Under the pieces are notes generated by a model that saw only the letters and a list, made by a program, of their open reading frames with translations, did not search any database and was not told the origin of the DNA. From Sphingobium sp. SYK-6 (GTDB lineage: Bacteria > Pseudomonadota > Alphaproteobacteria > Sphingomonadales > Sphingomonadaceae): a stretch of DNA of 64,000 nucleotides. The position numbers and the translations under genes are program-made. Location of the stretch: assembly GCF_000283515.1 (NCBI RefSeq), contig NC_015976.1:744001-808000 (forward strand), given 5' to 3'. Positions 41,758 to 51,029 of the stretch are shown here, in pieces. Position 1 is the first letter of the stretch; each line of letters starts with the position of its first letter.

Positions 41758-42906
41758 ATGATGATTTCCTCCCGCCCCGGGCGTTGCCACGCCCTGTTCG
41801 TCATTGCCTCTGCGCTGACGCTGTCCGCCTGCTCCGGAGACGCGCCGCCCCCTGCGCCTCCGCCGCCAGACGTGTCCGTCGTGCGGGTCTCCCCCACGCA
41901 GATGGCCGTGGCGGACGAACTGCCGGGCCGGGTCGTGGCGTTCCGCGTGGCCGAAATCCGGCCCCAGGTGAACGGCGTGATCCAGCGCCGGCTGTTCGAG
42001 CAGGGGACGGAAGTGCGGGCCGGGCAGCCCCTGTTCCAGATCAATCCCGCGCCTTTCCGTGCCGATGCCAACAGCGCCGCCGCCGCCGTGCAGCGCGCGC
42101 AGGCGGCGCTCGCGCGCGCCAGCCTGCAGGAAAAGCGCCTCGCCCCGCTGGTGAAGGCCGACGCGGTGAGCGGACAGGATTATGACGATGCCGTGGCCAC
42201 CCGCGACCAGGCCGCCGCCGATCTCGCGGCGAGCCGGGCGGATCTGGCGCGCAGGCAGGTCGATCTCGGCTTCGCCACGGTGCGCTCGCCGATCAGTGGG
42301 CGCATCGACCAGGCGGTGTTCACCGAGGGCGCCCTTGCCAGCATGACCAGCGAGCAGCCGCTCGCCACCGTTCAACAGATTGACCGCGTCTATGTGGACG
42401 TGCGTCAGCCGGCCGCCCGCCTCGAAATGCTGCGCGAGGCGGCGCGTGCCGGTACTGCCGCCAAGGGCGCGCCAGTGGAAATCGTCTCCAGCGACGGACG
42501 CGCGCTGCCGGTCAAGGGCCGGCTGCTCTTCTCCGGCATCAGCGTGGACCCGAGCACTGGCGAAGTGATTGCCCGCGTCGAGGTGCCCAATGCCGACCGC
42601 GCGCTGCTGCCCGGCATGTTCGTGCGTGCCCGCCTGCCGCGCCTCGCCATTCCCGACGCCCTGACCGTGCCCGAACAGGCCGTGCAGCGCGACCCGACCG
42701 GAAAGGCGAGCGTCAGCGTCGTAGGCAAGGACGGCAAGGTCGCGCCCCGGCCGATCCAGACCGGCGACACGCGCGACGGCAAGATCATCGTGACCGGCGG
42801 CCTCAAGGCCGGCGAGACGATCATCGTCGAGGGGCAGGACCGCGTCCAGCCCGGCATGGTCGTGAAGCCGCAGCCCTGGCGCGCCACCGCGCCGGCGCAG
42901 CGCTGA
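41758..42906 (+). CDS. RND efflux periplasmic adaptor (AcrA/AdeA/MexA-like)
   Basis: A 382-residue membrane fusion lipoprotein. The lipobox LSAC puts the acylated Cys at 25. The lipoyl/hairpin domains follow (VVAFRVAEIRPQVNGVIQRRLFEQGTEVRAGQPLFQI, then the Ala-rich coiled hairpin AQAALARASLQEKRLAPLVKADAVSGQDYDDA), then the beta-barrel and membrane-proximal domains. It bridges the pump and the outer-membrane channel. The pump gene follows after nine bases. The start is at the ATG at 41758 or 41761. Confidence 0.93.
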   Translation: MMISSRPGRCHALFVIASALTLSACSGDAPPPAPPPPDVSVVRVSPTQMAVADELPGRVVAFRVAEIRPQVNGVIQRRLFEQGTEVRAGQPLFQINPAPFRADANSAAAAVQRAQAALARASLQEKRLAPLVKADAVSGQDYDDAVATRDQAAADLAASRADLARRQVDLGFATVRSPISGRIDQAVFTEGALASMTSEQPLATVQQIDRVYVDVRQPAARLEMLREAARAGTAAKGAPVEIVSSDGRALPVKGRLLFSGISVDPSTGEVIARVEVPNADRALLPGMFVRARLPRLAIPDALTVPEQAVQRDPTGKASVSVVGKDGKVAPRPIQTGDTRDGKIIVTGGLKAGETIIVEGQDRVQPGMVVKPQPWRATAPAQR

Positions 42907-42915
42907 GCCGCGCCG

Positions 42916-45900
42916 ATGCCCCGTTTCTTCATCGACCGGCCCGTCTTCGCCTGGGTCATCGCGATCGTCATCGTGCTGATCGGCGTGATCTCGATCCCGC
43001 AATTGCCGATCGAGCGCTATCCGAGCATCGCGCCGCCGAGCATCCAGATCACCGCGACCTATCCGGGTGCCACGCCGCAGACGATGAACGACAGCGTCGT
43101 CAGCCTGATCGAGCGTGAACTCTCCAGCGTCAAGAAGCTGCTCTATTTCGAAAGCTCTGTCGACACGTCCGGGCAGGCGACGATCACCGCGACCTTCCAG
43201 CCCGGCACCGACCCCGAGCTGGCGCAGGTCGACGTGCAGAACCGCCTGAAGACCGCCGAGCCGCGCCTGCCGCAAGTGGTGCGCCAGCTCGGCATCGTGG
43301 TCGAAGCGGCCAATCCGAACTTCCTCCAGCTCGTCAACATCGAGTCCAAGAATGGCGACCTCGATGCGACCGCGCTGACCGACTATGCGGCGCGCTATGT
43401 GGTCGAGGACTTGAAGCGCGTGAACGGTGTGGGCCGCGTGCAGCTGTTCGGCTCCGAGCGGGCCATGCGCATCTGGGTGGACCCGGCCCGGCTTGCCGCC
43501 GTCAACCTCGCCATGAACGACGTGACGCAGGCGATCGGATCGCAGAACGCGCTCATCGCGCCGGGCGCGCTCGGCAGCGAGCCGACCGCGAGCGGCCAGC
43601 GCGTGACCGTGCCGCTGCTCATCGACGGGCAGCTCCAGACGCCCGAACAGTTCCAGCAGATCGTGCTGCGCGCCAATCCTGACGGATCGAGCGTCAAGCT
43701 CGGCGACGTGGCGCGCGTCGAACTCGGCTCGCAGGCCTTCTGGTTCAAGACGCGCTCCAACGGCAAGCCGGTGGCGCTGGTCGCGGTGCAGCTCGCGCCC
43801 GGGGCGAACGCCGTCGCCACCTCCGCCGCCGTCAGCGAGCGGATGGCGGAACTCGCCAAGGCGATGCCGCAGAACATCACCTATCGCATCCCGTTCGACA
43901 CCGCGCCCTATGTGCGCATCTCGATCGAGAAGGTGGTAACCACGCTGATCGAGGCGATGGTGCTCGTCTTCCTCGTGATGTTCCTTTTCCTCCAGAAGTT
44001 CCGCTACACGCTGATCCCGGCGATCGTCGCGCCGATCGCGCTGCTCGGCACTTTCTCGATCATGCTGATCGCGGGCTTTTCCATTAACGTGCTGACCATG
44101 TTCGGCATGGTGCTGGCGATCGGCATCATTGTCGACGACGCCATCGTGGTCGTCGAGAATGTCGAGCGCATCATGGCCGAGGAAGGCCTGTCGCCCCTGG
44201 AGGCGACACGCAAGGCGATGACCGAGATCACCGGTGCGATCATCGGCATCACGCTGGTGCTGACCGCCGTCTTCATCCCGATGGCCTTCTCCTCGGGCTC
44301 GGTGGGCGCGATCTATCGCCAGTTCACCATCTCGATGGCGGTCTCCATCCTCTTCTCCGCCTTCCTTGCGCTCACGCTGACCCCGGCCCTTTGCGCGACT
44401 TTGCTCAAGCCCGTGCATGGCCATGAGGAGAAGCGCGGCTTCTTCGGCTGGTTCGACCGCAAGTTCGACGCGATGGCCAATGGCTACCAGAGCTGGGTGG
44501 CGAAGCTGCTCAAGCGGACGGGCCGGATGATGGCGGCGTTCGCGGTGGTGCTCGTGCTGCTCGGCGTGGGCTTCATGAGCGTGCCGTCCGCCTTCCTGCC
44601 CGAAGAGGACCAGGGCTATTATCTGACCCTGTTCCAGCTGCCGCCCGACTCCACCGCGGAGCGGACGCTCGAAGCGATCAATGTGCTGGAGAAGCACAGT
44701 GTCGGCCGCCAGGGCGTGGCGGATATCGAGGCTGTGCAGGGCTGGGGCTTCACCGGCGCGGGCTCGAACGTGGGCATCGCCTTCACGATCCTCAGCCCCT
44801 GGGGCGAGCGCGAGGGCGCGACGGCCGCCGGCGAGGTTGCCGCCGCCAATCAGGCGACATCCGTGGTGCGCGAAGGCATGATCATGAGCGTGATGCCGCC
44901 CTCCATCGACGGGCTCGGCACGACCAGCGGCTTCTCGCTGCGTCTCGAGGATCGGGCCGGGCATGGCAATGCGGCGCTGATGGCGGCGCAGTTCCAGCTG
45001 CTCGGCATGGCCGCGAAGAGCCCGGCGCTGGTTGGCGTCTATCCCGAAGGTCTGCCACCCGGCAGCGCCATCAAGCTGGAGATCGACCGGCAGAAGGCGC
45101 AGGCACTGGGCGTTCCCTTCGAATCCATCGCCGCCACGCTCGGCACGGCCATGGGCTCGACCTATGTGAACGACTTCCCCAGCAATGGCCGCATGCAGCA
45201 GGTGATCGTGCAGGCGGAAGCCTCCGCGCGCATGCATCTGGAAGACGTGCTCAAGCTCTATGTGCGCAACAGCGGCGGCCAGCCGGTGCCGCTCGCCGAA
45301 GTGGTGACGCCCAAATGGGAGCAGAGCCCGCTGCAGCTCGTGCGCTACAATGGCTATCCGGCCATGCGCATCTCCGGTGCGGCCGCGCCCGGCCATTCGA
45401 GCGGCGAGGCGATGGCCGAGATGGAACGGCTTGCAGCCCAATTGCCGCCCGGCTTCGCGGTCGAATGGAGCGGGCAGTCGCTGCAGGAGATCCTGGCGGG
45501 CGACGAGGCGCTGGTGCTGATGGCGCTTTCCATGCTGGTGGTCTTCCTGGTGCTGGCGGCTCTTTACGAGAGCTGGGCGATCCCGCTCTCGGTGATGCTG
45601 GTGGTGCCGCTCGGCCTCATTGGCGCGGTGGCGGCGGTGCTGCTGCGCGGCTTCCCCAACGACGTGTTCTTCAAGGTCGGCCTCATCACGCTGATCGGCC
45701 TCTCCGCCAAGAACGCGATCCTGATCGTGGAGTTCGCCAAGAGCGCGCGGGAGCAGGGCATGTCGACGATCGACGCGACGATCCACGCGGCGCGGCTCCG
45801 CCTGCGTCCGATCCTGATGACCAGCCTTGCCTTCACGCTCGGCGTGGTCCCGCTGATGATCGCGGGCGGTGCCAGCAAGGAGACGCAGCAGGCGATCGGC

Positions 45901-46047
45901 ACCGGCGTGTTCGGCGGGATGATCAGCGCGACGGCGCTCGCGATCTTCTTCGTGCCCGTCTTCTTCGTCGTCGTCCTCGGGCTCGTCGAGCGGTTGCGGC
46001 GGCGGCGCAAGGCCGGCCCGGCTGCCGAACAGACAGTGGAGGGATGA
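42916..46047 (+). CDS. RND multidrug efflux pump, HAE1 family (AcrB/AdeB-like)
   Basis: A 1043-residue inner-membrane pump. MPRFFIDRPVFAWVIAI opens helix 1; the proton-relay Asp pair D407-D408 lies in GIIVDDAIVVVENVERIM, at the same numbers as in AcrB. Two large periplasmic loops and a second helix bundle (LIGLSAKNAILIVEFAKSAREQG) complete it. It exports drugs or hydrophobic compounds by proton antiport. It is the middle gene of a three-gene operon. Confidence 0.95.
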   Translation: MPRFFIDRPVFAWVIAIVIVLIGVISIPQLPIERYPSIAPPSIQITATYPGATPQTMNDSVVSLIERELSSVKKLLYFESSVDTSGQATITATFQPGTDPELAQVDVQNRLKTAEPRLPQVVRQLGIVVEAANPNFLQLVNIESKNGDLDATALTDYAARYVVEDLKRVNGVGRVQLFGSERAMRIWVDPARLAAVNLAMNDVTQAIGSQNALIAPGALGSEPTASGQRVTVPLLIDGQLQTPEQFQQIVLRANPDGSSVKLGDVARVELGSQAFWFKTRSNGKPVALVAVQLAPGANAVATSAAVSERMAELAKAMPQNITYRIPFDTAPYVRISIEKVVTTLIEAMVLVFLVMFLFLQKFRYTLIPAIVAPIALLGTFSIMLIAGFSINVLTMFGMVLAIGIIVDDAIVVVENVERIMAEEGLSPLEATRKAMTEITGAIIGITLVLTAVFIPMAFSSGSVGAIYRQFTISMAVSILFSAFLALTLTPALCATLLKPVHGHEEKRGFFGWFDRKFDAMANGYQSWVAKLLKRTGRMMAAFAVVLVLLGVGFMSVPSAFLPEEDQGYYLTLFQLPPDSTAERTLEAINVLEKHSVGRQGVADIEAVQGWGFTGAGSNVGIAFTILSPWGEREGATAAGEVAAANQATSVVREGMIMSVMPPSIDGLGTTSGFSLRLEDRAGHGNAALMAAQFQLLGMAAKSPALVGVYPEGLPPGSAIKLEIDRQKAQALGVPFESIAATLGTAMGSTYVNDFPSNGRMQQVIVQAEASARMHLEDVLKLYVRNSGGQPVPLAEVVTPKWEQSPLQLVRYNGYPAMRISGAAAPGHSSGEAMAEMERLAAQLPPGFAVEWSGQSLQEILAGDEALVLMALSMLVVFLVLAALYESWAIPLSVMLVVPLGLIGAVAAVLLRGFPNDVFFKVGLITLIGLSAKNAILIVEFAKSAREQGMSTIDATIHAARLRLRPILMTSLAFTLGVVPLMIAGGASKETQQAIGTGVFGGMISATALAIFFVPVFFVVVLGLVERLRRRRKAGPAAEQTVEG

Positions 46048-46049
46048 CC

Positions 46050-47480
46050 ATGCGCAAGCTTTCGCTGATCGCCCTGCTCCTGACGGGCGCCTGCTCGATG
46101 AACCCGAAGCTGGAAGTGCCGGCGGCGCCCGTGGCGCAGACCTATCCGGATGCGCAGGCGGCGGAAGCGGCGAGCGCGGCAGGCATCGACTGGCCCAGCA
46201 TGTTCGGCGATCCGCGCCTGCAGCGGATCATCGCGCTGGCGCTGGAGAATAATCGCGACCTGCGCATCGCGGCGCTCAACGTCGAGGCGGCGCGCTCCCA
46301 GTTCCGCGTGGCGCGCGGCGCGCAATTGCCGCAGGTCGATGCGACCGGGAGCTATACCCGCCAGCGCGTTCCGACTGCCGCCGCGACGGCCGGCATTGGC
46401 GGCGTTCCGGGCAATGGCGACACGCCGAGCGGCTTCGAGTTCGAGCAATATACGGCGAGCGCCGCGCTCACGAGCTTCGAGATCGATCTGTTCGGGCGGC
46501 TGCGCTCGCAGAGCCAGGCGGCATTCGAGCGCTATCTGGCGTCCGACGAGGGGCGGCGGGCTGCCCGCATCGCGCTGATCGGATCGGTGGTCGATGCCTA
46601 TCTGGAGGAGCGGCTGGCGCAGGAGCAGCTTGCCCTCACCGAACGGACGCTGGCGGACTGGACGGCTTCGCTCGACATCACGCAAAAGCGCCATGCGGCG
46701 CGGCAGGCGAGCGGAATGGATCTGGCGCAGGCCGAGGGGCAAGTGCGTCAGGCGGAGGCCGATCAGGCGATGCGGACGCGCGCGCTCTCCCAGGCGCGCA
46801 ATGCACTGCAACTGCTCGTGGGCGGACCGCTGCCGGATGACTTGCCGGCGCCCATGAGTCTCATGGACCAGCCGGTTCGCACGCAATTGCCCGCCGGCCT
46901 GCCGTCCGACCTGCTGCGCAACCGGCCCGACATCCGTCAGGCGGAGCATACGCTGATCGCCGCGAATGCCGATGTCGGCGCGGCGCGGGCGGCCTTCTTC
47001 CCGCGCCTTTCGCTGACCGCGATGTTCGGCTTCACCAGCCTGGCGTTCGACGGGCTGTTCGACAACGACAACCGCAACTGGTCCTTCTCCCCGCAAGTGA
47101 CGCAGCCGATCTTCCGGGGCGGCAGCCTGCGCGGCGAATTGCGGCTGGCGGAAGTGCGCAAGTCGATCGCGGTCGCCGAATATGAGCGTGCCATCCAGGC
47201 GGCCTTCCGCGAGGTCGCGGACGGGCTTGCCGGTCGCGCCACCTTCGCCACCCAGTCGGAGGCGCAGCGCAAGGCAACGCAGGCCGCGGCGCGGCGCGTG
47301 GAGCTCTCGACGCTGCGCTATCGCGCGGGGCTCGACAGCCGCCTCGAACTGCTCGATGCCCAGCGCAGCGACTATGCGGCGCAGCAGGCGCTGCTCGACC
47401 TGCGGCGGCAGGAACTTTCCAGCGCGGCAGGCCTGTATCGCGCGCTCGGGGGCGGAGACGAAGAGCCTGAAGGGAACTGA
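46050..47480 (+). CDS. Outer-membrane efflux channel, NodT/OprM family
   Basis: A 476-residue outer-membrane lipoprotein. The signal peptide MRKLSLIALLLTGAC gives acyl-Cys15. Two OEP repeats follow (LENNRDLRIAALNVEAARSQFRVARGAQLPQVDATGSY and ANADVGAARAAFFPRLSLTAMFGF), forming the TolC-like barrel and tunnel. GGAGGG at 46038-46043 favours the ATG at 46050; an ATG at 46044 overlaps the pump stop. It completes the tripartite pump. Confidence 0.93.
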   Translation: MRKLSLIALLLTGACSMNPKLEVPAAPVAQTYPDAQAAEAASAAGIDWPSMFGDPRLQRIIALALENNRDLRIAALNVEAARSQFRVARGAQLPQVDATGSYTRQRVPTAAATAGIGGVPGNGDTPSGFEFEQYTASAALTSFEIDLFGRLRSQSQAAFERYLASDEGRRAARIALIGSVVDAYLEERLAQEQLALTERTLADWTASLDITQKRHAARQASGMDLAQAEGQVRQAEADQAMRTRALSQARNALQLLVGGPLPDDLPAPMSLMDQPVRTQLPAGLPSDLLRNRPDIRQAEHTLIAANADVGAARAAFFPRLSLTAMFGFTSLAFDGLFDNDNRNWSFSPQVTQPIFRGGSLRGELRLAEVRKSIAVAEYERAIQAAFREVADGLAGRATFATQSEAQRKATQAAARRVELSTLRYRAGLDSRLELLDAQRSDYAAQQALLDLRRQELSSAAGLYRALGGGDEEPEGN

Positions 47481-47516
47481 CCGGCCGGGCGGGATCGTCC
47501 GGGCCGGCGCCTGCGA

Positions 47517-47879
47517 TCAGATCTTCGGCGACAGACCCTTCACGGCGGAGGCGATCAGAAGGCCGGAGGAATTGACGAATTTGGGGATGGGCCCGCGTTG
47601 CGGCGTCGTGTCTCCGCCGAAATCGATCTCCACCTCGTCGATATAACACCAGCCCCAGCCCTCGGGTGGATCATAGCCCTCGATGATCGGATGGCCCGTC
47701 GCGTGGAAATGCGCGGTCGCGTGGCGATTGGGGGAATCGTCGCAGCAGCCGACATGGCCGCAGGCGCGGCACAGGCGCAGATGCACCCACCAGCTGCCGC
47801 TGGCGAGGCACTCGGCACAGCCGAGGCTCTGCGGCGTGACGTCGTTGACGGTGGCGGCATGATCGCAACCTTCGGCCAT
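47517..47879 (-). CDS. UBP-type zinc finger protein
   Basis: A 120-residue protein with a single zf-UBP domain. Zinc ligands are visible in CDH, CAEC, CRACGHVGCCDDSPNRHATAHFHATGHP. In eukaryotes this domain binds the ubiquitin C terminus; the bacterial role is not known. AAGGAG precedes the ATG at 47879. It is divergent from the two flavoprotein genes downstream; I recall such zinc fingers often beside cyclic-nucleotide-domain flavoproteins. Confidence 0.9.
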   Translation of the reverse strand: MAEGCDHAATVNDVTPQSLGCAECLASGSWWVHLRLCRACGHVGCCDDSPNRHATAHFHATGHPIIEGYDPPEGWGWCYIDEVEIDFGGDTTPQRGPIPKFVNSSGLLIASAVKGLSPKI

Positions 47880-47979
47880 GCTTTACTCCTTCGCGCTGTC
47901 CTCATCCTGACTTACCATGGCCTCATCGCGTCGCGAACGATTCGATCAGTTGCCGAGCGAGTGCCTGAATGCGCGTACA

Positions 47980-49356
47980 ATGAGCCAGAGTTTCGATGCC
48001 ATCATCATCGGTGCCGGGCAGGCGGGGCCGCCCCTTGCGGGTCGCCTGACCGCGGCGGGCATGAAAGTGGCTCTCATCGAGCGCAAGCTGATCGGCGGCA
48101 CCTGCGTCAATACGGGCTGCATGCCGACCAAGGCGCTGGTCGCAAGCGCTTATGCCGCGCATCTGGCACGGCGGCACGACCTCGGCGTGATCGCCCGCGA
48201 CGTGCAGGTCGACATGAAGGCCGTGGCGGCGCGCGCGCAGAAGGTCGCGAGCGATGCGCGCGGGCGCAACGAGAGCTGGCTCGGGAAGATGGATGGCCTC
48301 ACATTGCTGCGCGGCCATGCGCGGCTGACCGGCCCGACCAGCGTGACCGTGGACGGCGCAGAGCTGACGGCGCCGCGCATCTTCCTGAATGTCGGCGGAC
48401 GGGCGAGCGTGCCGGACATGCCGGGCGTGGGCGATGTGCCGCATCTCGACAATACCGACATGGTGGCGCTGGACAGCCTGCCTGCGCATCTCGTGGTCGT
48501 CGGCGGCAGCTATATCGGCCTCGAGTTCGCGCAGATGTACGCGCGCTTCGGCGCCAGGGTCACGATCGTGGAGCGTGCCGGGCGGCTGATCGCGCGCGAG
48601 GACCCGGAGATTTCCGAGGCGATCCGCGATTTTCTCGAAGCCGAAGGCATCACGGTGCGCACCGATGCCGATTGCATCGGCTTCAAGCCGCATCCCTCGG
48701 GCGCCATCGTGACAGTCGCTTGCCGGAGCGGCGAGCCGGAAGTGGTGGGCAGCCATGTCCTGCTGGCGGTCGGGCGGCGGCCAAACACGGATGATCTCGG
48801 CCTGGATGCCGCGGGCGTCGCGACCGACGAGCGCGGCTATGTCAAGGTGGATGACCGGCTCGCGACCAATGTGCCGGGCATCTGGGCGCTGGGCGATTGC
48901 AATGGCCGGGGGGCGTTCACCCATACCGCCTATAATGATTTCGAGATCGTCGCGGCGAACCTGCTCGACGGGGAGGACCGCAGGCTCAGCCAGCGCATCA
49001 CGGGCTATGCACTCTATACCGATCCGCCGCTCGGCCGCGCGGGCATGACCGAGACGGAGGCACGGGCGAAGGGGCATGACATCCTCGTCTCGACCCGGCC
49101 GATGTCCCGCGTCGGCCGCGCCGTCGAGAAAGGCGAGACGCTCGGGCTGATGAAGGTGATCGCCGAGCGGACGACGCGGCGCATCCTGGGCGCGGCGATC
49201 CTGGGGACGAGCGGCGACGAGGCGATCCACGGCATTATCGATGCCATGTCGGCGGGCGAACCGTTCGATACCCTGCGTTGGGCCGCGCCGGTGCACCCGA
49301 CCGTCTCGGAACTGATCCCGACATTGCTGCTGGGGCTGGACGAAGGGAAAGCATGA
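47980..49356 (+). CDS. MerA-like pyridine nucleotide-disulfide oxidoreductase
   Basis: A 458-residue class I flavoprotein. The FAD loop is GAGQAG near the start, and the redox disulfide is GGTCVNTGCMPTKAL (Cys42, Cys47). The NAD(P) loop is GGSYIGLEFAQ, and the C-terminal HPTVSELIPT gives the catalytic His-Glu of the dimer partner. It lacks the HMA domain and the C-terminal Cys pair of true mercuric reductases, so mercury is unlikely. The next gene begins two bases after its stop, so they form an operon. Confidence 0.88.
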   Translation: MSQSFDAIIIGAGQAGPPLAGRLTAAGMKVALIERKLIGGTCVNTGCMPTKALVASAYAAHLARRHDLGVIARDVQVDMKAVAARAQKVASDARGRNESWLGKMDGLTLLRGHARLTGPTSVTVDGAELTAPRIFLNVGGRASVPDMPGVGDVPHLDNTDMVALDSLPAHLVVVGGSYIGLEFAQMYARFGARVTIVERAGRLIAREDPEISEAIRDFLEAEGITVRTDADCIGFKPHPSGAIVTVACRSGEPEVVGSHVLLAVGRRPNTDDLGLDAAGVATDERGYVKVDDRLATNVPGIWALGDCNGRGAFTHTAYNDFEIVAANLLDGEDRRLSQRITGYALYTDPPLGRAGMTETEARAKGHDILVSTRPMSRVGRAVEKGETLGLMKVIAERTTRRILGAAILGTSGDEAIHGIIDAMSAGEPFDTLRWAAPVHPTVSELIPTLLLGLDEGKA

Positions 49357-49357
49357 G

Positions 49358-51022
49358 ATGAGCGTGGTCGAGGAGCGGGCGGCACAGCTCTTTCCGGTGC
49401 TGGACAAGGCGCAGATCGAGATCGCATCCCGCTTCGCCAGTGGGCCGGCGCGGCGTTTCGGGCCGGGGGAGGCGCTTTATACGATCGGCGAGACCGGCGA
49501 TCCGGCCTGGCTGGTGCTGGAAGGCTGCATCGAGGCGATCCGGCGCGACGGGATCGCGGGGGAAGCGCTGATCCACCGGCATGGCCCGGGCGAACTCAGC
49601 GGCGAGGTCAACCAGCTGGCGGGCCGGCCCTCCCTGGCGAGCGGGCGCGCGGGCGCGGAAGGCTGTCTCGCGCTGCCTTTCGATGCGCCGCATCTGCGCG
49701 CCTTGATGGTCGGCGCGGCGGAACTGGGCGAGACGATCATGCGGGCGCTGATCCTGCGGCGCGTCGGGCTGATCGAGGAAGGCGCCGGCTCGATCCTGAT
49801 CGGCCGGCCCGGGTCCGCCGATCTCGTGCGGATCCAGAATTTCCTGACGCGCAGCGGCTATCCCCATCTCGTGCTCGATGCCGATGCCGAAGGGGAAGGC
49901 CATGATCTCGTGGCGCAGCTGGGCGTCGGCCCTGCCGACCTGCCGATCATGGTCTGCCCCAATGGCAGCTTCCTCAAACGGCCGCAGGATGTCGAGGTGG
50001 CTGCCTGCCTCGGCATGGCGCCGGAGATCTCGCCGGACACGCTTTACGACGTCGCGATCGTGGGGGCAGGGCCGGCAGGGCTCGCCGCCGCCGTCTATGC
50101 CGCGTCCGAGGGGCTTTCGGTGCTGGTGCTGGACGAGCGGTCCTTTGGCGGACAGGCGGGCGCATCGATGCGGATCGAGAATTATCTCGGCTTCCCGACC
50201 GGCATCACGGGGCAGGCGCTGGCGGGCCGCGCTTTCAACCAGGCGCTCAAGTTCGGCGCGGAGATCGCGATCCCGAACTGCGTTTCCCATCTCGAATGCG
50301 GCGGCGATGACGGCGAGCATCAGCTCGTGCTGGCGGGCGACCAGCGTGCCCGGGCCCGGGCGGTCATCATCGCATCGGGCGCGCGATACCGCCGGCCGGA
50401 CATTCCGGGCATCGAGGCCTTCGACAATGTCGGCATTTCCTACTGGGCCTCGCCGATCGAGGCCAAGCTGGTGCAGGGGCAGGTTGTGGGGCTCGTCGGC
50501 GGCGGTAATTCGGCGGGGCAGGCAGCCGTCTATCTCGCACCCTTCGTCGAGCGGCTGCATCTCGTGGTGCGCCGCCCGCTGGAAGCCACCATGTCGCAGT
50601 ATCTGATCGAGCGCATCGCCAGCCAGCCCAATATCGAGGTGCATGTCGGCAAGGAGATTTCATCGCTCGAAGGGCCGGGCGACGGCACCATCGCGGCGGC
50701 CAGCTTCCGGTGCCGCACGCATGGCGAGATCGTGAGCCAGGCGATGCAGCATCTGTTCCTGTTCATCGGCGCGGAGCCCAATGCGGACTGGACACGCGGC
50801 TGCGTCGCCACCGATCCGGGCGGCTTCATCCTGACGGGGCGCGATATTCCCGGGGATGCGCGGACGCCGGACAATGCGGCGCAATCCCTCGAGACCAGCA
50901 TGCCGGGTGTCTTCGCGATCGGCGATGTGCGCGCGGGCTCGACCAAGCGGGTCGCCGCCGCCGTGGGCGAAGGCGCCGCCGTCGTCGCGCAGATCCATCA
51001 GGCGCTGCAGGCGGCGCGCTGA
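49358..51022 (+). CDS. Cyclic-nucleotide-binding / thioredoxin reductase-like flavoprotein without CxxC
   Basis: A 554-residue fusion. An N-terminal cyclic-nucleotide-binding-like domain (about 1-130; FGPGEALYTIGETGDPAWLVLEG) is followed by a thioredoxin-like linker (about 145-220) and a thioredoxin-reductase fold with FAD loop VGAGPAGLAAAVYAASEG and NADPH loop GGGNSAGQAAVYLA. Where TrxR has YCxTC, this protein has GISYWASPIEA, so the redox-active disulfide is missing. It may be an NADPH oxidase, a ligand sensor, or may rely on the disulfide enzyme encoded just upstream. Confidence 0.88.
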   Translation: MSVVEERAAQLFPVLDKAQIEIASRFASGPARRFGPGEALYTIGETGDPAWLVLEGCIEAIRRDGIAGEALIHRHGPGELSGEVNQLAGRPSLASGRAGAEGCLALPFDAPHLRALMVGAAELGETIMRALILRRVGLIEEGAGSILIGRPGSADLVRIQNFLTRSGYPHLVLDADAEGEGHDLVAQLGVGPADLPIMVCPNGSFLKRPQDVEVAACLGMAPEISPDTLYDVAIVGAGPAGLAAAVYAASEGLSVLVLDERSFGGQAGASMRIENYLGFPTGITGQALAGRAFNQALKFGAEIAIPNCVSHLECGGDDGEHQLVLAGDQRARARAVIIASGARYRRPDIPGIEAFDNVGISYWASPIEAKLVQGQVVGLVGGGNSAGQAAVYLAPFVERLHLVVRRPLEATMSQYLIERIASQPNIEVHVGKEISSLEGPGDGTIAAASFRCRTHGEIVSQAMQHLFLFIGAEPNADWTRGCVATDPGGFILTGRDIPGDARTPDNAAQSLETSMPGVFAIGDVRAGSTKRVAAAVGEGAAVVAQIHQALQAAR

Positions 51023-51029
51023 ACGCCGA

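Noticed and set aside
41611-45786. A 1391-codon open frame on the minus strand
   Set aside because: It lies antisense to the RND adaptor and pump genes and is a by-product of high GC third positions. Its product is His/Arg/Asp-rich with no family signature.
45315-46049. In-frame extension that would add about 245 residues to the efflux channel protein
   Set aside because: It overlaps the pump gene in another frame. The lipoprotein signal peptide and GGAGGG site place the true start at 46050.
47980-49356. Mercuric reductase (merA)
   Set aside because: The CVNTGC disulfide is present, but the HMA domain, the C-terminal Cys pair and other mer genes are absent.
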